6,354 nt of DNA from Nitrospira sp. UBA6909 (GTDB lineage: Bacteria; Nitrospirota; Nitrospiria; Nitrospirales; Nitrospiraceae): the NCBI GenBank assembly GCA_002451055.1, contig DKBD01000150.1:543-6896 (forward strand), read 5' to 3'. Both the position numbers and the translations under genes were made by a program. Below are positions 5,704 to 6,354 of the stretch, piece by piece; within the stretch, counting starts at the first letter, position 1, and each line of letters opens with the position of its first letter. The notes under the pieces were generated by a model, which worked only from the letters and a program-made list of their open reading frames with translations, was not told the DNA's origin and did no database searches.

Positions 5704-6354
5704 TCAGATGACGACAAGATCGTACTGCTCAAGATGCAGTTGATTGTCGGACATGATGACGATCTTGGCCGCACATTCCCGCTCCAAGTGTTCCACCCCA
5801 TAGCGCTCTTCATCCTGCAACAGTTCGGCCACCGTGGGGTGAGTTCCGATGACGATCCGCTGACTATCCACAGGCGGCTCGATCCGTCGGATCTCGCGGA
5901 AGATCTCATAAGCCACGGTCGTCGGAGACTTCGTATAGCCACGGCCTTCGCAATAACGGCAGGGCTCGGACAGCGAGCGCAGCAGGTCTTCCCGGACGCG
6001 CTCGCGAGAAATTTCAATCAAGCCGAGGTCCGAAATGCGCGAGATTCTCGTCCGAGCCTTGTCGGACGCCATAGCATCCACCAACGCGTGGTAGACTTTG
6101 TCGCGATTCTTCTCACGCTCCATGTCGATAAAATCAACGATGATGATTCCGCCGATCCCACGCAACTTCAGCTGATAGGCCACTTCCTTGGCGGCCTCCA
6201 AATTGTTTCGGAGGATGGTCTCTTCCTGATCCCGTTTTCCGACGAACCGTCCCGTGTTGACGTCGATCACCGTCATCGCCTCCGTGTGATCGATCACGAG
6301 ATACCCGCCCGACTTGAGCCACACCTTTCGGCTCATCGCCCGCGCGATCTCCTG
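5704..6354 (-). CDS. rng: Ribonuclease G/E family endoribonuclease, C-terminal part
   Basis: The frame is open to the right edge, so only the last 216 residues are present; the S1 and 5'-sensor regions lie outside. Family members cleave single-stranded RNA in rRNA maturation and mRNA decay. Visible are the end of the 5'-sensor/start of the DNase I-like catalytic domain (KSGGYLVIDHTEAMTVIDVN, about residues 14-33 of the fragment, with the metal-binding Asp of VIDVN), then IIVDFIDME (71-79) supplying the second acidic motif. A Zn-link CRYC (C132, C135) equivalent to the CPxC of RNase E follows, then a small-domain tail of about 80 residues. The protein ends soon after the small domain with no long disordered scaffold tail, so RNase G is a better name than RNase E. 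It ends 53-86 bp before dprA, depending on the dprA start, and is likely co-transcribed with it. Confidence 0.93.
   Translation of the reverse strand, partial: QEIARAMSRKVWLKSGGYLVIDHTEAMTVIDVNTGRFVGKRDQEETILRNNLEAAKEVAYQLKLRGIGGIIIVDFIDMEREKNRDKVYHALVDAMASDKARTRISRISDLGLIEISRERVREDLLRSLSEPCRYCEGRGYTKSPTTVAYEIFREIRRIEPPVDSQRIVIGTHPTVAELLQDEERYGVEHLERECAAKIVIMSDNQLHLEQYDLVVI

Overview
The window reads as ordinary chromosomal DNA from a moderately GC-rich Gram-negative-type bacterium. Gene content and protein flavour (TopA with four zinc-binding tail modules, DprA, a Rne/Rng-family RNase, a stand-alone PilT) suggest a Nitrospirota/Nitrospira-like or deltaproteobacterial-like genome. That is an impression from the proteins, not a search result. 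Every convincing gene lies on the minus strand, so transcription runs from the right edge to the left.

Layout from right to left. The 3' part of an RNase G/E gene (rng) enters at the right edge and ends at 5704. It is followed by dprA (stop at 4499), topA (4414 to 2075), a 241-bp gap, pilT (1833 to 754), a roughly 680-bp stretch with no convincing gene, and the first 23 codons of a minus-strand gene (start at 71) that opens with a classic Sec signal peptide and leaves the window. rng, dprA and topA are closely spaced (about 50-90 bp) and may be co-transcribed. pilT looks like a separate unit. It is preceded by a stem-loop with a T-run that could terminate topA, an extended -10 promoter, a near-perfect 20-bp palindrome abutting that -10, and a good Shine-Dalgarno sequence.

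Functionally the window covers RNA processing/turnover (Rng), handling of incoming single-stranded DNA in transformation and recombination (DprA), relaxation of negative supercoils (TopA) and retraction of type IV pili (PilT). DprA and PilT both serve natural transformation in bacteria that do it, but topA/dprA adjacency is common in bacteria and does not by itself imply a competence locus.

I see no new multi-gene system. The points most worth a second look are the palindrome in the pilT promoter, the small exported-protein gene start at the left edge, and the long gene-poor segment with several short dyads and a purine-rich tract. No tRNA, rRNA, CRISPR array, insertion sequence or known riboswitch was recognised.
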